In this document: piece by piece, positions 5,816 to 6,503 of the stretch | Layout of the letters: each line of letters starts with the position of its first letter | Position numbering within the stretch: the first letter of the stretch is position 1 | From: Clostridia bacterium | Lineage (GTDB): Bacteria > Bacillota > Clostridia > Christensenellales > CAG-314 | Assembly (NCBI GenBank): GCA_017407305.1 | Contig: JAFQWS010000118.1 | Coordinates: 1-6,503 of the forward strand | Direction of reading: 5' to 3' | DNA length: 6,503 nucleotides | The notes under the pieces: generated by a model | Seen by the model: the letters and a program-made list of their open reading frames with translations, nothing else | Told to the model about the DNA's origin: nothing | The model's database searches: none | Translations under genes and position numbers: made by a program

Positions 5816-6503
5816 ATGCAAGATTTCAAAGATTTCATTGAACAGGTAAAAAGAGCCAACGACATCGTTGACGTCATTGGTGGATATATTGAATTGAAGC
5901 AACGTGGACAAAACCATTGGGCACGTTGTCCTTTTCATGGCGAAAAAACGCCTTCTTTTGCTGTGTCAAAAAAGTCCCAAACATACAAATGCTATGGCTG
6001 TGGTGAAGCAGGGGACGTTTTGAAATTTGTGGAAAAATTTGAAAGCGTAGATTTTTGGACGGCATTGGAAACCCTTGCCAATCGTGCAGGAATTAAAATG
6101 CCCGAGCGAAGCAAAGACAAAACGGACGTCGAGTTGGAAGCCAAAAAGAAAAAACGTGACGTCTATATGGAAATTTTGAAAGAAACTGCACGTTTTTACT
6201 ATCGCAATTTGAGATGTCCTCGTGGAAAAATTGCACAAGACTATTTGGCAAAACGAGGCATAAGTCAAAAGACACAAAATACCTTTGGCATTGGTTTGTC
6301 CCTTGATACCGATGGTTTGACAAAACATTTGCAAAACAAAGGTTTTTCTATACAAGACGCAGTGGCAGTGGGTGTTTTGCAACAATCTCAAAAAAGCAAT
6401 CGTGTATTTGACGCATTGTTCAATCGCTTGATTGTGCCCGTTTTCAACGCCAACGGACAGGTTGTTGCCTTTGGTGGCAGAGCTTTGACCAAAGAGCAAG
6501 AGC
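5816..6503 (+). CDS. dnaG: DNA primase DnaG, N-terminal part (cut by window end)
   Basis: Makes the RNA primers for DNA replication, working with the replicative helicase. Seen: 229 complete codons, open to the window edge; full DnaG is usually about 600 residues. Residues 1-35 match the DnaG start (the block NDIVDVIGGYIELKQRGQN at 15-33). The CHC2 zinc-binding domain follows: Cys38-Pro-Phe-His41, EKTPSF at 43-48, then Cys59 and Cys62 in YKCYGCGEAGDV. A charged linker (about 103-125) leads to the start of the RNA polymerase domain, with YLAKRGIS and then NRLIVPVFNANGQVVAFGGRAL near the end. The start is ATG 5816 by family alignment. Unlike every other gene here it has no Shine-Dalgarno sequence: the bases before it (CCAGATTATTT) are not purine-rich. 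It is separated from the transporter operon by a terminator and has its own likely promoter. In many Firmicutes rpoD follows dnaG; that lies outside this window. Confidence 0.96.
   Translation, partial: MQDFKDFIEQVKRANDIVDVIGGYIELKQRGQNHWARCPFHGEKTPSFAVSKKSQTYKCYGCGEAGDVLKFVEKFESVDFWTALETLANRAGIKMPERSKDKTDVELEAKKKKRDVYMEILKETARFYYRNLRCPRGKIAQDYLAKRGISQKTQNTFGIGLSLDTDGLTKHLQNKGFSIQDAVAVGVLQQSQKSNRVFDALFNRLIVPVFNANGQVVAFGGRALTKEQE

Noticed and set aside
5966..6499. 177-residue minus-strand reading frame
   Set aside because: Shadow of dnaG, whose zinc-finger and polymerase-domain motifs are plain on the plus strand.

Overview
The window is a compact, all-plus-strand stretch of a low-GC bacterial chromosome, most likely an anaerobic member of the Firmicutes (Clostridia-like). 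This is an inference. It rests on strong GGAGG-type ribosome binding sites, a lipoprotein substrate-binding protein of Gram-positive style, a BMP-type ABC transporter in the NupNOPQ gene order of Bacillus, and a cysteine-rich exported protein that fits a reducing habitat. Genus cannot be read from the sequence. Codon use is distinctive: Ala is mostly GCA, Pro often CCC, Leu mostly TTG or CTT, and TTA, CTA and TCA are avoided over long stretches.

Layout. Positions 29-1228 encode a BMP/Med-family lipoprotein. It is followed by two consecutive RNA hairpins (1244-1276, and 1283-1306 with a T-run). Next come a duplicated ATPase (1347-2936), a first permease (2929-4047) and a second permease (4047-5006), packed with 8-base and 1-base overlaps. 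After a 65-base gap comes a type I phosphoribosyltransferase (5072-5632), closed by a clear intrinsic terminator (5640-5670). A 145-base AT-rich intergenic region carries a likely promoter. It leads into the first 229 codons of dnaG (5816 to the window edge), an unrelated replication gene cut off by the window.

How the genes work together. The lipoprotein should capture a purine nucleoside or base outside the membrane. The two permeases form the channel and the double ATPase drives import. The phosphoribosyltransferase should then convert a purine base to its nucleotide using PRPP, trapping it in the cell. No nucleoside phosphorylase or hydrolase is present here. Either the imported ligand is already a base, or the nucleoside-cleaving enzyme is encoded elsewhere.

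The most interesting non-coding signal is just upstream of the phosphoribosyltransferase. Two perfect inverted repeats (8 bp and 6 bp) interleave to give an H-type pseudoknot with near-ideal loop lengths, and its last strand runs straight into the ribosome binding site. It could be a small translational riboswitch or autoregulatory element that I do not recognise as a known class. Other points of note are the hairpin pair after the binding-protein gene, an ATPase whose sequence defects all fall in one of its two ATP sites, and a dnaG start without any Shine-Dalgarno sequence.
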